Shown in pieces: positions 33,027-45,729 of a DNA stretch of 64,000 bases (the first letter of the stretch is position 1; the number at the start of each line of letters is the position of its first letter). Source of the stretch: Helicostylum pulchrum (taxonomy: Eukaryota > Mucoromycota > Mucoromycetes > Mucorales > Mucoraceae); the NCBI GenBank assembly GCA_025677825.1, contig JAIXMO010000074.1, positions 1-64,000 on the forward strand. The letters run 5' to 3'. The notes beneath the pieces are model-generated. The model ran no database searches and had not been told where the DNA came from. It saw only the letters and a list, made by a program, of their open reading frames with translations. A program made the translations under genes and the position numbers.

Positions 33027-34103
33027 ATGACACTTTACGAAACATCAACAAGAGATGATCTTCCTGCTTTACCAAACTTTTTACAGTTATCTGAAAGAGT
33101 ATGGCGAGTAATGGGATTAAATCCTGGAAAGTTTACACTGCAAGGTAATCTATTACCAAACTTGAATATAAACCAATGACAAATAGCTAAATGACGGTTT
33201 TTAGGTACAAACACGTACATTATTGGAACCGGACAGCGAAAAGTATTGATTGATTGTGGAGACGGACAAAAAGCATATGTTCCACTTTTAATCGAATCTT
33301 TGAAATCGATTGACCCTGATGCTTATATCTCTGATATTCTTATCAGTCATTGTCATGTAGACCATTGGGGAGGGCTTGTTTCAATTATGTCATCTGAGCT
33401 TAACACTCAACAGACCCAAAATATCAAAGTACACAAGTATCCCATTCTAGAAGAATTCACTCTATTTAAACACATGGATGCGTTTCCTGATACTGTTGAT
33501 GTCACCGACTTACAAGACAATCAAATGTTCGAGATTGATGAAGATACTCATATTCGTGTAGTACATACTCCCGGTCACGCTAAAGACCATTGTGCATTCT
33601 TACTAGAAGAAGAAGGCACTGTATTTTCTGCTGATTGTATCCTTGGTCATGGTTCTGTTGCATTTGAAGACCTTACAGAATATATCGGTGGCTTAAATAG
33701 AATTAAAGAATTACAACCCTCAAAATTATATCCTGGTCATGGCGAAGTAGTTAATAATGGCGTGGAAAAAGTCGAACAGTATTTATCAATAAGAATGATC
33801 AAAGAAAACCAAATTCTAAATATCATGAAAAGAGATGTATCTAAATATTGGACTCCTATCGAATTAGTGGACCAAATGAACTCTTCTTCCAAAGGTTATA
33901 ATGAACAATTGATGGCTGTCGTAGTACGTACGTTAGGCTTACATTTAATCAAACTATATGTGGACGGTAAAGTAGAGCTAGTAAGCTATGAAAAGTTTAC
34001 AGATGTCACAGGGTTAGATCCCTATGACGCTAATAACGTATTTTCTATCGTTAATCAAAGATGGAAATGTACTGATTATTATATAAACTCTAGTAAATTA
34101 TAA
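33027..34103 (+). CDS. LACTB2: LACTB2-like metallo-beta-lactamase fold hydrolase
   Basis: Two exons, 33027-33144 and 33205-34103, giving 338 residues. Metal-binding motifs are in order: HCHVDHWGG (HxHxDH), HTPGHAKDH, SADCILGHG and LYPGHGE. The C-terminal winged-helix part (ELVDQMNSSSKG to LIKLYVDGKVEL) matches the LACTB2 family. Human LACTB2 is a mitochondrial endoribonuclease. No clear presequence is visible here, so location is open. Confidence 0.9.
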
Positions 34104-35188
34104 ATTATTTAATAAAATACGCCATCATGATGAATAAATAGATCACATGAGCTTTTTGTTTTTCTTTTTTACTGTGTATACGTATTTTTTTTGTTTGTTT
34201 TTCTTTTCTTTTATGTACCTGAGGATTGTATGTTGATATAAGTAATGACATAGAAGGAAGATTGCCCTTTGGGAGAGGTAACCCAGGTTGTTGTTGGAAC
34301 ATTATTAAAAGTTTTTCACTATCCAAGAGAAACGGAAGTAATTGAGCTATACATATAAGGTACATTGGTTTCAAATTGCTTCTCACTAGTGTAATAAACG
34401 GCCGAAAAGAAGCTCGTGTAATCTAATGCTTCCGATACTGATATTAGTGTGAAAGAAGACATGTCATACAGGAGCATATGCCCCACAAAATATTAAATTT
34501 TTATTCAATAAACTTTTATTAAATCTGAGGTATGTCATAAATTATTTTGTCAAGTGGTTGATCTTTGAGTACACATTACTGGATTCAAACTCGAGTAGCA
34601 AACATCAACACAATACAGTTACCGGAAATTGAGGGTTATGTTGTCATTTCGATGTTACTGAATTAGAATATTTGCGATTTAAAATGCAAGCAATACCATT
34701 TTAAGTTAAAAAAACCTAACTTGGATTCGCAGACTTTTATCACGGATAATGTACCTATTCATACTAATTGATGAGCAATTTTGGGCTCCAGTCAAAGGCC
34801 AGAACAAAACGTCAAAAGTTACAAGATACAGAAACACTCGAAGCTAGAATAATTCAAGCTGCATACGGATACTTCTACTAAGCATCTCCTGGGAATCAAG
34901 TCTTTTTAGAGATTGAGAGAGCAGGAGCATATTATACTTAATTTTATCCCACCAACCTGACTGTACTTTTTCAAAAGTTATAACTTTCTATTACTACAAA
35001 CATGTGAAAATCATCTTATTTAACGCGGATATCTACTGAAAGTACACTGCTCTTTTAGCAAAGAGGTTAATACACAATTATCCTCCTTCTTGTGTTCCCT
35101 AATTCGGAAGTGCAGTCACTTGGAAGGTGAACAAAAAAAAACAGGACCAACCTAAAAAAATTAATAAAGATTCGAACAAATAACTTCT
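34104..35188. other. Gene-poor region with possible decayed coding fragments
   Basis: About 1.1 kb. On the minus strand at about 34330-34495 an open stretch includes MLLYDMSSFTLISVSEALDY and FFSAVYYTSEKQFE before a stop. The plus strand near 34766-34900 has coding-like words followed by a stop. Neither could be extended or assigned. Both look like relics. Confidence 0.3.
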
Positions 35189-36538
35189 ATGGAACAAGAT
35201 AATAAGAGTATAGTAGCCAAACGTTTTTTAGCTAGAAACCAAAAGACACTTTCGACTTCTCGATCGACAACATCATTACCCGACCTGGTTAATCATGCTA
35301 TTACATCTGCAACTGCAAGTCTTTCAAAAAGACAAGTAGCTAATCTATCAACAAGTATGCGTCGCGGACATAGTCAACAAACTCAAGTATCTGCCAAAAT
35401 TTCAGAACAACCAAAAAAGCAAACGTAAAAAGTAACAAACAACAGTTTATAAAAAAAGTTCCTTTTTTTTATTTAACTTTTATATATACATGTAGAGTTT
35501 CAAAAAGAAGACACTCATTTAGTAGTTTCTTAAATGCCAGGTACGGTAAAACAGCAATAGTAGATGAAGAAACTCGCGATTATAAAGGGTTTACTGCCAC
35601 CACATCAACTCATATCAATTTTACAAGTCCCATGATAATGACCGGAAGTCAGGGACAAAAACCTATACAAGGAAAAAAGGGTCATCGACCAAGATCATAC
35701 TCAGAGTAAGCTTTTCTCTTTTTTTGTTGAATAACAACAAAAAAAAAATCCTAATACATATTTTTGGGGGTTAGAGTCTCTTTTAATTTACCACAAGTAG
35801 AAAGAGCACCACCTGTAGCTATTACAAACAAGACACCAGCGTATGAATATTATGGTTTTGTCATGTATTTGGGTTCTTTTGTTATATTAGGTAATCATCT
35901 AGTTTTTGATAGATAACACATACACCATTTTTTTTAATCGCAGACATATATCTATATAATAGGTATTTATATGATATGGGCATATGTACCTGATGAGATT
36001 TTACATCGACTTGGGATCACATACTATCCAAATAGGTAATATAATTGATAATACTTTTATATATATATGTATTTCTAACTTTGGAATGTTAGATATTGGG
36101 CATTAGCAGTTCCTATTTGGCTGATGACGATTATCTGGTTTATTTTTTTTTCTTTTATGAGTCTTAGTTTATTAAATACACCGCCATTTACTTCATATCA
36201 CTGCATCACGGGTACAATTAAAAAAAAAAGCTTAATATATAATGGCTAATGTTTTTTTTTGAATAGATGAACATGCTAACTTAATGCGTATTGATAGCGA
36301 AATGGTGAGTGATAGACCATCTGATTGGATACCGGAGCTTCATGACATACCTATTGGTCTTGTCAACGCTATTCTTTACCAAACAGACTTTATCATACCA
36401 ATTAACAGTAAAAAGACCAGCTCATCTCATCATATACTTCATAGCAACTCATTTGTTGATTCTGCAGATGAGATGAGCGAAGCAGATGCTTTAGCTTTAA
36501 TGAGAAAAAGAGGAAATAAAACATATAATAAAAAATAA
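35189..36538 (+). CDS. PIGP: GPI-GlcNAc transferase subunit P (PIG-P/Gpi19)
   Basis: Six exons: 35189-35424, 35496-35705, 35775-35890, 35963-36035, 36093-36211 and 36267-36538, giving 341 residues in frame. The PIG-P core begins AYEYYGFVMYLGSFVILGIY, continues through LGITYYPNRYWALAVP, and has a second membrane span, as in the family. The subunit is part of the ER complex that adds GlcNAc to phosphatidylinositol, the first step of GPI-anchor synthesis. The N-terminal about 155 residues are a Ser/Thr/Lys-rich extension (SLSKRQVANLSTSMRRG) not present in the roughly 130-160 residue animal proteins. The C-terminal part after DEHANLMRID is hydrophilic. Confidence 0.9.
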
Positions 36539-37207
36539 AAAGTCAATCTATATACAACATCTAATCAGAGTATGCGCGGGAAGGAAATGATTGCATAAAC
36601 ATGATCCCCTATATATTTATTAAAGTGGCCACTAAATAGCGAGAAAACGGGTGCAACACAGGGGAAATATTGAAACTTCGATAAGATATGATATTTAAGG
36701 GAAGAACATGTGAGCAAAAATATAGAGAGAGAGAGAATCTAAATGATATTCCGTGAAAAAAAAAAAAAAAAGCATCTTGTCTTATCTTTATCTTGGTCCC
36801 AATCACATTCATTTGATTGGGAAAAGATTAAATACAAAATCATTATATAATTTTTCTTTTAAAAAAATTATATACTAAATCCCTCAAGAAAAAAAAAAAA
36901 GGACAATAGATAGTAATAGCATTATTAATAAATAAAAAAACCTCGTTTTCATTTTCATGTGGAAATGCTATTTAAAGTGTAGTCATTGGAATTCATTTAG
37001 AATTATCGATGGTTGTACGACAAGATAAGAAATACCGGATAATTTCGATAAGGCATCTGTTAAGTTTTTGCATTTAGTAACAATAGTTGCCTTTTATAGT
37101 AAAATGATAGGAGAGATACTACAACACCTGTAGATCATATAAATACAAGAAACAATTCATATTTTCTTTTAACTTTTTTTTAACTACATTAAAACAAGCA
37201 AATAACA
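36539..37207. promoter_or_regulatory. Glutamine synthetase promoter with four GATA sites and a TATA box
   Basis: The 670-bp upstream region holds GATAAG at 36680-36685, 37024-37029 and 37047-37052, its reverse CTTATC at 36781-36786, and TATAAATA at 37138-37145, 63 bases before the ATG. GATA factors of the AreA/Nit2 type activate nitrogen genes in fungi, so nitrogen control is a reasonable inference. In AT-rich DNA several such hexamers can occur by chance. Confidence 0.4.
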
Positions 37208-38278
37208 ATGGCTGTCATCTCGAACAACTCTCTCCTCCAAAAGTATCTTGATCTCGATCAAAAGAAACAAGTTCAAGTCGAATATGTTTGGATTGATGCT
37301 AAGAACAATTTGAGAAGTAAGACCAGAACTGTCGATTTCGTTCCTCAATCTGCTTCTGAATTACCCGAATGGAACTTTGATGGTTCCTCTACTGGTCAAG
37401 CTGAAGGTCATGATTCTGATATTTTGATTCAACCCGTTGCCCTTTACTCTGACCCTTTCCGTCGTGGTGATAACAAGTTTGTCATTTGTGAAACTTATAA
37501 CCCTGATGGAACTCCTCATTCTACCAACTACCGTTATGAATGTAAGAAAATTATGGACACTTACGCAGATACTATTCCTTGGTTTGGTATTGAACAAGAG
37601 TACATGCTTATTGATCCCGAGACTTCTAAGCCTTACGGTTGGCCCAAGCACGGTTTCCCTGAGGCTCAGGGTAAATACTACTGTGGTGTAGGTGCCGGTA
37701 AGGTCTTTGGTCGTGATATTGTTGAGGCTCATTACCGTGCCTGTTTGTTTGCCGGTGTTAACATCTCTGGTGTTAATGCTGAAGTTGCTCCTGGTCAATG
37801 GGAATACCAAGTTGGTCCTTGTGTTGGTATTAAGATGGGTGATGAGCTTTGGGCTTCTCGTTACCTTTTAGAACGTGTTTCCGAAGACTTTGGTATTATT
37901 GTTACTATTCATCCTAAGCCTGTCGCTGGTGACTGGAATGGTGCTGGCTGCCATACCAACTTTTCTACTGAAGAAATGCGTCAAGAAGGTGGTATTGCCG
38001 CTATCGAACGTTCTATTCAAAAGTTAAGTCTTCGTCATGCTGAACATATTGCTGTTTATGGTGAAGATAATGATCTTCGTTTAACTGGTAGACACGAAAC
38101 TGGTCACATCAACGATTTCAGTTCCGGTGTTGCTAACCGTGGTGCTTCCATTCGTATCCCTCGTCATGTTGGTAAGGAAGGAAAGGGCTACTATGAAGAT
38201 CGTCGTCCTGCTTCCAACATTGACCCCTATAGAGTCACCCACATCATTGTCGAGTCTACTTTCATGCCCGATAACTAA
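37208..38278 (+). CDS. Glutamine synthetase (eukaryotic type II)
   Basis: Single exon of 356 residues, the usual length. Motifs are in order: [53 protein letters not shown] and [12 protein letters not shown]. It condenses ammonia and glutamate with ATP, in the cytoplasm. Codon use is biased toward optimal codons, as in a highly expressed gene. It is the only larger metabolic gene here without introns, apart from the Cep120-like gene. Confidence 0.98.
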   Translation: MAVISNNSLLQKYLDLDQKKQVQVEYVWIDAKNNLRSKTRTVDFVPQSASELPEWNFDGSSTGQAEGHDSDILIQPVALYSDPFRRGDNKFVICETYNPDGTPHSTNYRYECKKIMDTYADTIPWFGIEQEYMLIDPETSKPYGWPKHGFPEAQGKYYCGVGAGKVFGRDIVEAHYRACLFAGVNISGVNAEVAPGQWEYQVGPCVGIKMGDELWASRYLLERVSEDFGIIVTIHPKPVAGDWNGAGCHTNFSTEEMRQEGGIAAIERSIQKLSLRHAEHIAVYGEDNDLRLTGRHETGHINDFSSGVANRGASIRIPRHVGKEGKGYYEDRRPASNIDPYRVTHIIVESTFMPDN

Positions 38279-39389
38279 ATTCCCTCTATCTCTCACTATT
38301 ACATATCTACCTATCTTGTACATTATATATTTATATCGTTAATTTTATAAAACTTTTTTTTTGCTATAAAAACACCATTATTTAAGTTTTTTCTTTTTTT
38401 TTGCAACCTTGATCTTTTCGTTTTAAATCCCTTTTAAAGGTACTGCCAATGATAGGCCAACCTGATGGTATCAGTTCATTTAAAACATAGAGAGACAAAA
38501 ATAAGCCAAAGTATGGAAATTGCAAGCAGATGAAGGTTTATATTTCCTGGTACATGAAAACTTGTTAGATGAAAAGTGATGATTAATACCTGTTTAAATA
38601 GATCATGAGTAAAAGTGACTATCCATTTTATCAGCTCAAAGTATATTTATTTGCTTTTTTTAGAATAGTTACGTAAATCACTTTTCTTTTCCTTTTCTAC
38701 AATGCTTATCACCAGTAAGTATTTTGTTTTATATATTTACCTTTTAAAGGAGCTCATATTTATTATTCTGCATTTTCTTTACGTCCGTACAAAAGGACAC
38801 GGTTTTCCCTAAAGCAACCGCCGGGCATAAGCTAGCACGAGGCTCAATTATTACGTGCTACTTTTTTTTGGTTTTAACAGTGTTATAAAGGCATGTATAC
38901 CTCGCTCCCCAAAAAATGTCTTTTGTTTCATTCTAATCCTTAGTAACTTTTATATCTTTATGACCAAAAGCGAGACAATACGTTATTCAGAATTATAAAA
39001 ACTTCCATTTGGTGAAGTTTTATCAATATTACAACTTCCTTGGTAGAGTTGAGGTGTAAAGCGCGTTTAAAGCTGCCCTAGTTAGTGTCAAGAGACCAGC
39101 GAAAAAAAAAATCGGGACCTTCAAGCAATATTTAGTGCTTATTTGAAAGAGAATTATAAGGTCTGGAGTTTTTTTTTTAAAAAAAATAAAGACTGTTATT
39201 AACCACATCTAATTAGGTACTCGCAGCAGAGTACGTGAACGCATTTTAGGCAAAAAAAAAAAAAAATGCTCAGTATGAAACGTTGCACGCAGCGTATGTC
39301 GTTAAACAACTTCAGTCCTGTATGAAATCAAGAAAATAATTACGATCGTTTTACTATAGTAAGAACTTAAATAGAAAGAGGAGGACTTT
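38279..39389. other. Gene-poor region downstream of glutamine synthetase
   Basis: No gene is supported. It contains a T10A8 junction tract at 39169-39186. Confidence 0.45.
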
Positions 39390-39770
39390 GGGAGCTAAGA
39401 ACCAATAAAACCAAAGTCCGTCTATTATTATCTAAAGAGCGTCAATTTCTGCTCAAAGATTCAAAAGGTGGTAAATTAATAATGGCCATTGGAGATCAAG
39501 GAACAGGAGTAGGAAGCACCATCAAAGGATATGATCGAAGAGAGGGTACCTGGCTTAGAAAAAAACACGAACGTTATCACTGTGCTTACAAGTGAGTATA
39601 TGATCTCACAGCTATGTATAAACTGTATCTCGCATCCAATATTAGGTACTTCACGCTGTTTAAATCCTGATTGCCTAGCATTTGTCTCGTAATGCTTAAG
39701 AGCTGTCGCTTTGTTTTGATCAGTACTCACAATTGCTTAGGCCAACGACTCGTTTTTAAAATAAATTTGT
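39390..39770 (+). pseudogene. Relic of a TnpB/Fanzor-like nuclease gene (C-terminal part)
   Basis: The frame from about 39410 reads KVRLLLSKERQFLLKDSKGG, then MAIGDQGTGVGSTIKGYDRR, then TWLRKKHERYHC and a stop. One base further the frame resumes as SEYMISQLCINC, then TSRCLNPDC and further broken frame. The pattern (D/S)EY-x-x-S-x-x-C-x-x-C followed by C-x4-C is the OrfB/TnpB zinc ribbon that sits inside the RuvC fold. Mucorales carry many such sequences, related to the Fanzor nucleases. The N-terminal part and most of RuvC are missing, and at least one frameshift and several stops are present, so it is inactive. Confidence 0.55.
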
Positions 39771-41215
39771 AATAAATAATCCAAGAAGTTTTTGTTTTGA
39801 TACTGACATGTTGGCTTTTTTTTTCCAATTTTATACTCCAAAGAGCAAATCAAATTATTTCGTATCGTTAACCTTAGTGGTTACTCGAGGGGTCTACATT
39901 AGTCTAATAAAGTTACGCGTCTTTTTTTTTTTTTTTTTTTTTTTTACTTGCCAGAAAAAAGAAACGCGATCTGTAGTCCCAAAATAAATGCTTTTTTTTA
40001 AAAAAAATAGCATCGTATTTAGTAATTCAGTCGAATAATCTTCAAAGATTTCATTTGCTCTGTATTTACATTGTCAGCATATAAAACTATTTTAAGCTGA
40101 CAAATGAGAGCGCTTGTTAATATCACTAAATCAAAAATCATTAATATATTTGCCGGATCATAGACAAACACTTAAAAATCGCGAATTTTAAAGATGAAAT
40201 AATTCCGCAAAGCTTAAACTTGAAATTATTTCGCGTTATACCGAAGTTGTTCTTATACGCAACTACGTTTCTAATTATTATTTTCTCCCATCAAGTTTAT
40301 AATTAAGCCGTAACCGCCATTTAATCGTTCGATAAATGTCGGTGACTGACTTTGCAAGAATATATTATCTGGGCTTAATTTTGAAACGGGTCGCTACATC
40401 TGGTTTATTTTTTGTAGCAACTGCTAAATATACTCTTAATATAATGAAGTGGGCAAAAATTAAAGTGTATGAACTTATTGTAGATGATAATAATTGCAAG
40501 AATAAAAAAAGAAATTATTTGATTTCAAACGAAAAAAAAAATGGAAGCAACGATAAATACCATTATTACATATAAAGAAAATTCGCATTAATGGAAGCTT
40601 TCTTTTGTAAAATACTATAGCAGTGTAACCTTATCTAATTCTCTGAAATTAGAATTTATCTACGATTCAAATTCGTAGTTCAACAGGCGATATACTCGAT
40701 ATATACTAGTTTTTTTTTGTATAATTAATACTTTGAACCGTATTATGCTCGATTAGATCAGTTATATATACATATTAAGCCAATTGACCATTGTACTTTT
40801 CGTATTTTTATGTCGTTGCAAAAGAGTTCTGAGACAGAAATAAAATGATTTTTATTGGCTTCATATATATTTGACAAGTTCGGACTTTTTATGTGAGAAT
40901 ATTAGTATAGAGGCATGCCCTGAAATAAAATCAATTTTTTTTTCTCTTTCTGTTTTATTACTCTGTCAGGTACGAGCTTTCATTAAATTATTTGTGAAAA
41001 AAATAAACCAGATTTTTGGAGCTAGCGCTTCAATTCATCCATTAGTTTCGTCAATAACAGTATGTATACAGATGTTTTTAATATATATGTCAATTCATTT
41101 AATAACGGTTAGAAGTATAGTTTTTATTTGTTGTTAATGTAACTCATTCTCCTCCCTTTTTTTTGTCTTAGAACTGGATTTACCAAGCCTCTTAAAAAAT
41201 ACAATTTTGTCCTGC

Positions 41216-41255
<40 letters not shown>

Positions 41256-43319
41256 ATAAATTATTTGATTTTCGATTCAAAAGGTACTAGTAGAATAGAT
41301 TTATGCACGACCGAAATGAAACTCGATATTTTGGGTAGAAAAAAGGACACAGTTCTATGAAATAGGCAGGTACAAATCATTCTTAAATGTGGCACTGCTT
41401 TTACGGTTATTATTATTATTATTTTTTTTTTAAAAAAAAGGTACAGGGAGGATTGGATCTACTAAAGTGATGAAAATTGATAACGCCGTGGGTGTTTCTA
41501 TTTTCTTGCATGGGATAATCAAATTCGATAATAAGAAGAACTGTTATTTTTAGTTGATTCAAGGTTACGACCGGGATAGTGTTTTCTTTGTTTGGTAGAA
41601 ATAAGAATAACCTAATTTGATGAAAGTACCCAGGCCTCTTTTTTTTTGTTTATTTCTAAAACAGGAGAGATGTTTGTAAAATGATGTATTATTATATCCA
41701 CGCGCGAAAAAAAGATATTATGTGGCCCCCTCCCATCCCGTGAAAGCAAACACTTCTAATCATCTCAGAGAAAATATACAATGCAATTATAGATCGTTCA
41801 AAAGTGATTTAATAGTTCGATACGATACTCTTCTTTTAAACAATGTCTTTATTACTTTATGGTTAGTATATATTGTACCCGAGAAATAGTGAGCGAGTAC
41901 AATAATAAAACACATGCTTCTTCAAAGTTGTGATAATGATCTTTTATATAAATTACCCGGTAGTACAGATGGTAAATTGATGTAATGAAAAAAAACGAAT
42001 ATCCTATTCGATGGGCCTTTTAGCTTTTAAAAGAGCTCATGTAACGTAGCCTAGACTAATACTGGATGTTTTCTTAATAAATCACGAGAACGAAATGAGT
42101 TTGTAAAGGGGGTTGCTTGTAAACAAGAGAGTAGAAATTTATGTACAGAATATATAATTAGAGAGATACAAGTCAAAATAATAATAAAAGTATCCGATAA
42201 ACTTGTGTGATTAATGCATATATGTTTTTTTTTATCGCGATTATACTAGAACATACCTTTTTTTCTCAGCCTTTTTATTTTTCAGGTATAGGCGGCACTG
42301 TTTTAAGCTTTAGACTTTTAATTATAAACTCAAATTACCCATTAATGTTAAAGTTTAATTGACCACTTTTAAAACTATAATAATGATTGCATTTGACTAT
42401 CTGCAAAGAAATCGAAAAGAAAATTAAAAAAGAAACAGACGGGGGGTTTTTTTTTAAAAAAAAAAGCAATAATCTTGAAACTGCATAAATATTCGCCAGA
42501 TTGTTTATTTATGTTTTAGATATCTGCGCGAACAAAACCAAATTGGAATAAAACCGAAATATTGTATTCAGGTTAGGACTTCGAACACAAACTTTGAAAT
42601 TGGGGGAGTGAAACCGAAACAGTAGAACGATCATGACTTGATGATCTATTTAAGCATAATTGGTTGACACTGGTTGGTTATTTCTACTCTACATAATTTA
42701 AATAATGGGGCTGTTTTGTGATGCGTGAGACAGTTGGTACAGCGAGACCAAATGTATTAAAAAGAAAAGATGTTATGAATATTAAACACAAGAATAAGGT
42801 AACCCGGAAGTTTAATAGCGAATTGTCTTTTTAAGATACACATGCATAAACCTGTTTCAGCTCAAAAACAAAAGAGACGTACCGTATTTACTTTTTTAAG
42901 GCACATTAAGATGTAACTAGTACAGAGTACCCTTGGAGTACAATTTATGCTTTTATGTATTATACAGATTCTTAACGTCTTTTTTTTTTTTTTAAAAAAA
43001 AAAAAAATATAAAATTTTTTTTTCAGTGAAAATAAACATTTGCCGCAATTATTAAAGCAAACGTTTAGTTCAGACACCATGTCTTAAGTAATCAATATTT
43101 GAAAGATACCGGTGTAATATTTAACATATAGCTGCGCAACTATGAAGTGTAACACCTAAAAAATAAGAAAAAAAAAAAAAAAAAAACGAAAAAAAATTCT
43201 CAGGGCTAATATTGCACAATCATCTTTTGCTTTCCACTCGTTTTTACTAAATGTAATAATACAATACGTTTATAAAAAAAAGAAGTTCATGTATAACATC
43301 GATTTACTTAATACATCCA

Positions 43320-43364
<45 letters not shown>

Positions 43365-44507
43365 AGCTATCCTAGAACTCCAATAAATGGAAGTTGTGGC
43401 GTTTGTCTTTATTGGAGAATCTTTAAATGGTATAAAAAATGGTGAGCGCCGTCTAGGTCTCACTAATGTTTCTATTATTTTTAGAAACTATTACAAGCAA
43501 TTAACTTGTGTATAAAATTTCAGAAGAGTAAAATCACTTTTTACCTAAAATGTTGTCATATTTTCAATCATATTACACAAAATCACGCTAATATTCAAGT
43601 GTTTTCCAAACTCTCTTTAATTCTAAAAAGGTTAGTGATGTACAGTGAATTAGTATAGTTGTTTTGTAAAATTGAGTTACAAAAGTACTTGTTTCTACGT
43701 ATAATAAATTGTTCGATTGAAGTAAATAAAATATTTACACTCCATAATCGTTTAAATCAATTTATACGGCAAAAAATAACGTGGCTATAACGTGTTGTAA
43801 AGAGATCAATATTTTGAAAGATTGAAGATATACACAGTGTAAGACGAGCGGCCTCTCATCACTGTGTTACTAAAAAAAAAAAAAAAAAAAAAAAAAAAGT
43901 GGGATTAAACTTAATATTTTATAAATAGCGAGATTGTAATTAAACAAGATTTCAAGGTCATTGTTTGTTTTACCTGTATTAGAATGGCGTATAAAGCCGA
44001 AAGCTTATTTTTTTTTGAGATACTAGATTTTAAATAAAGTTACAATGCAGGAAAGAATAGAAAAGAAACTAGCAGAAGAAAGTTCTGAATCTCGTTACAT
44101 ATTTTATTATCATCACAGTTACATTGTTGTGGATAAATAAACATATATATTTGTACCCCTCGTAGGAAAAAAAGAATAGGGATGAAACTGTTTAGCATAA
44201 AAGAATCTGAAAAGAAAAAAAAAAGCTTAAAAAAGAACATATTTATTATAATAATTTAGGCTACAGGGATATAAAGGGTATTAGCAAGCGCTACACATAA
44301 TTCTAAGCGATAAAAAACGCCTGAATTATATTAAATATAGAAAACAAAATGCACATAAGATTAAAGAGTAAGAATATAAAGAAAAAGGCATAGAGAAAAG
44401 AAAAAGGGCATAGAATAAAGAAAAGGGCATAGAGAGAGAAAAAAAGATAGGAGGAAATAATGTAAAAAAAAAAAAGAAACGCGAAGCAAACAAATATATC
44501 TAAAATG
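39771..44507. other. Gene desert with long homopolymers
   Basis: About 4.7 kb with no supportable gene. Homopolymers include T24 (39922-39945), T37 (41218-41254), A40 (43323-43362) and A27 (43872-43898). T(n)A(n) junctions occur at 39992-40007, 41422-41439, 42447-42465 and 42980-43007. A frame at 40336-40575 (79 codons) and one at 40871-41137 look slightly coding-like but match nothing I know. Three imperfect 20-base tandem copies ending GGCATAGA lie at 44381-44438. Confidence 0.45.
44381..44438 (+). repeat. Three-copy 20-bp tandem repeat
   Basis: Copies at 44381-44399, 44400-44419 and 44420-44438 share GAAAAGGGCATAGA with small changes. It lies just past the stop of the C2H2 gene, probably in its 3' flank. 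Confidence 0.6.
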
Positions 44508-45729
44508 TTACATATAGTTGCCCTTTAACCTTAAAGAGCAAACCTTGTCAACTGCCTGATGTCTTTTAAATGCATCGCTTCGTGCGAATGGTTTCCCACA
44601 AGAGCATACATATTTCTTTATACCAGAATGCAATAAATCATGTCTCTTTAAGTCATGAGGACGTGCAAAAGTCCAGGTACAACCTGGTCGGGTACATATA
44701 TATGGGCGCTCCTTTGTATGAGTTCTTTGATGTGATTTGAGATTGTAAGGGCGAGTGAACTTTCTAGAACATGTAGGGCAAATCAATTGCGATGGTAACG
44801 TTCTTCTGCTTGTGTTTCTCTTGCGTTTATGTTGTACTTGTTCGCTATCATTAAGTACATGTGGTGTGTTGACTAAAGAAGTAGAGAAATTTGTACGACA
44901 GTTATCATGTTGATGTGGTGTTACGTGTTGCGAGTTATCATATCTTCGGCGGATATTACTACCCTGTTGTTGCTGTTGGTGATGAAGAGAAGGGTGATCT
45001 TGAAGAGAATAAGATGTCATAGAATCGTATTGCGGGCTATTTATTGACTCATTCATTACCGATTGATGTTGTTCAAACTCGTATTGTAGTTGAAGTTGAA
45101 ATTGACCTTGTTGTTGTTCTGTACGATGGTAGTCTTCAAACGTTTGATAGTAAGTATCTTCTACAGAAGAAGAGTTTACCACGTAATATTGTGCACTAGT
45201 ATGAGAATGAGGAGAATCGATAAGATTATCAAACTTTGATGACGACAAAGTATCAAAACTATCAACAGACTGCATACTCATAGGAGAAAGTGGAGTACCA
45301 GCAATCACATTTCTATTATAAGGAGGATAACAGTAATCATCGTTCTGTTCACGTAATAAGGCATGCAGCGTCTCTTCAGGAGGAGTATTATCTGCAATGG
45401 ACTTGTGGATATTAGAATGTGCAGGACAATGATTATTGTCTTCTTGTCGATAGTATTCAGAAGATTCCCAGTGAGTTTGAGGAAGAGAAGGGGATAATTG
45501 AATAATATCTTGATTGTATTGAAACGTAGCACCGTTTATATGAACGTTGTTGATGTAATTATGTGCACCATCGTTTACATGGTTTAAACTATTGTTTGAT
45601 TTTACGTGATAACAAGTAGTATCATTGAAATGGCAGCATTGACTACATATACGTGAAAAGTAAAAAAGAAACGTTAGCCGTCGTATGAAATCTATAATGT
45701 GTTTATATGTTTTATTACCTATGATTCAT
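44508..45729 (-). CDS. C2H2 zinc-finger transcription factor, Crz1-like
   Basis: Two exons, 45729-45719 (11 bases, ATG plus two codons and two bases) and 45642-44508, giving 381 residues. The C-terminal DNA-binding part has three fingers: CPTCSRKFTRPYNLKSHQRT, then CTWTFARPHDLKRHDLLH, then CSCGKPFARSDAFKRH. The KFTRPYNLKSH and FARxxDxKRH words are those of the Crz1/Prz1 family, calcineurin-responsive regulators of calcium and ion stress. The rest is Gln/Asn/Ser-rich and disordered. I saw no clear PxIxIT calcineurin docking motif, so the orthology is tentative. The 77-bp first intron placement is inferred from the lack of any other in-frame start. Confidence 0.8.

Noticed and set aside
37361..37810. 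149-codon minus-strand ORF
   Set aside because: Antisense shadow of glutamine synthetase.
40336..40575. 79-codon plus-strand ORF in the gene desert
   Set aside because: Composition resembles decayed repeat ORFs, but I could not tie it to any family.
40660..40685. tRNA T-arm-like hairpin (TACGA-TTCAAAT-TCGTA)
   Set aside because: No acceptor or D arm fits around it, and the upstream stem has a 6- or 8-base loop, so it is not a tRNA.
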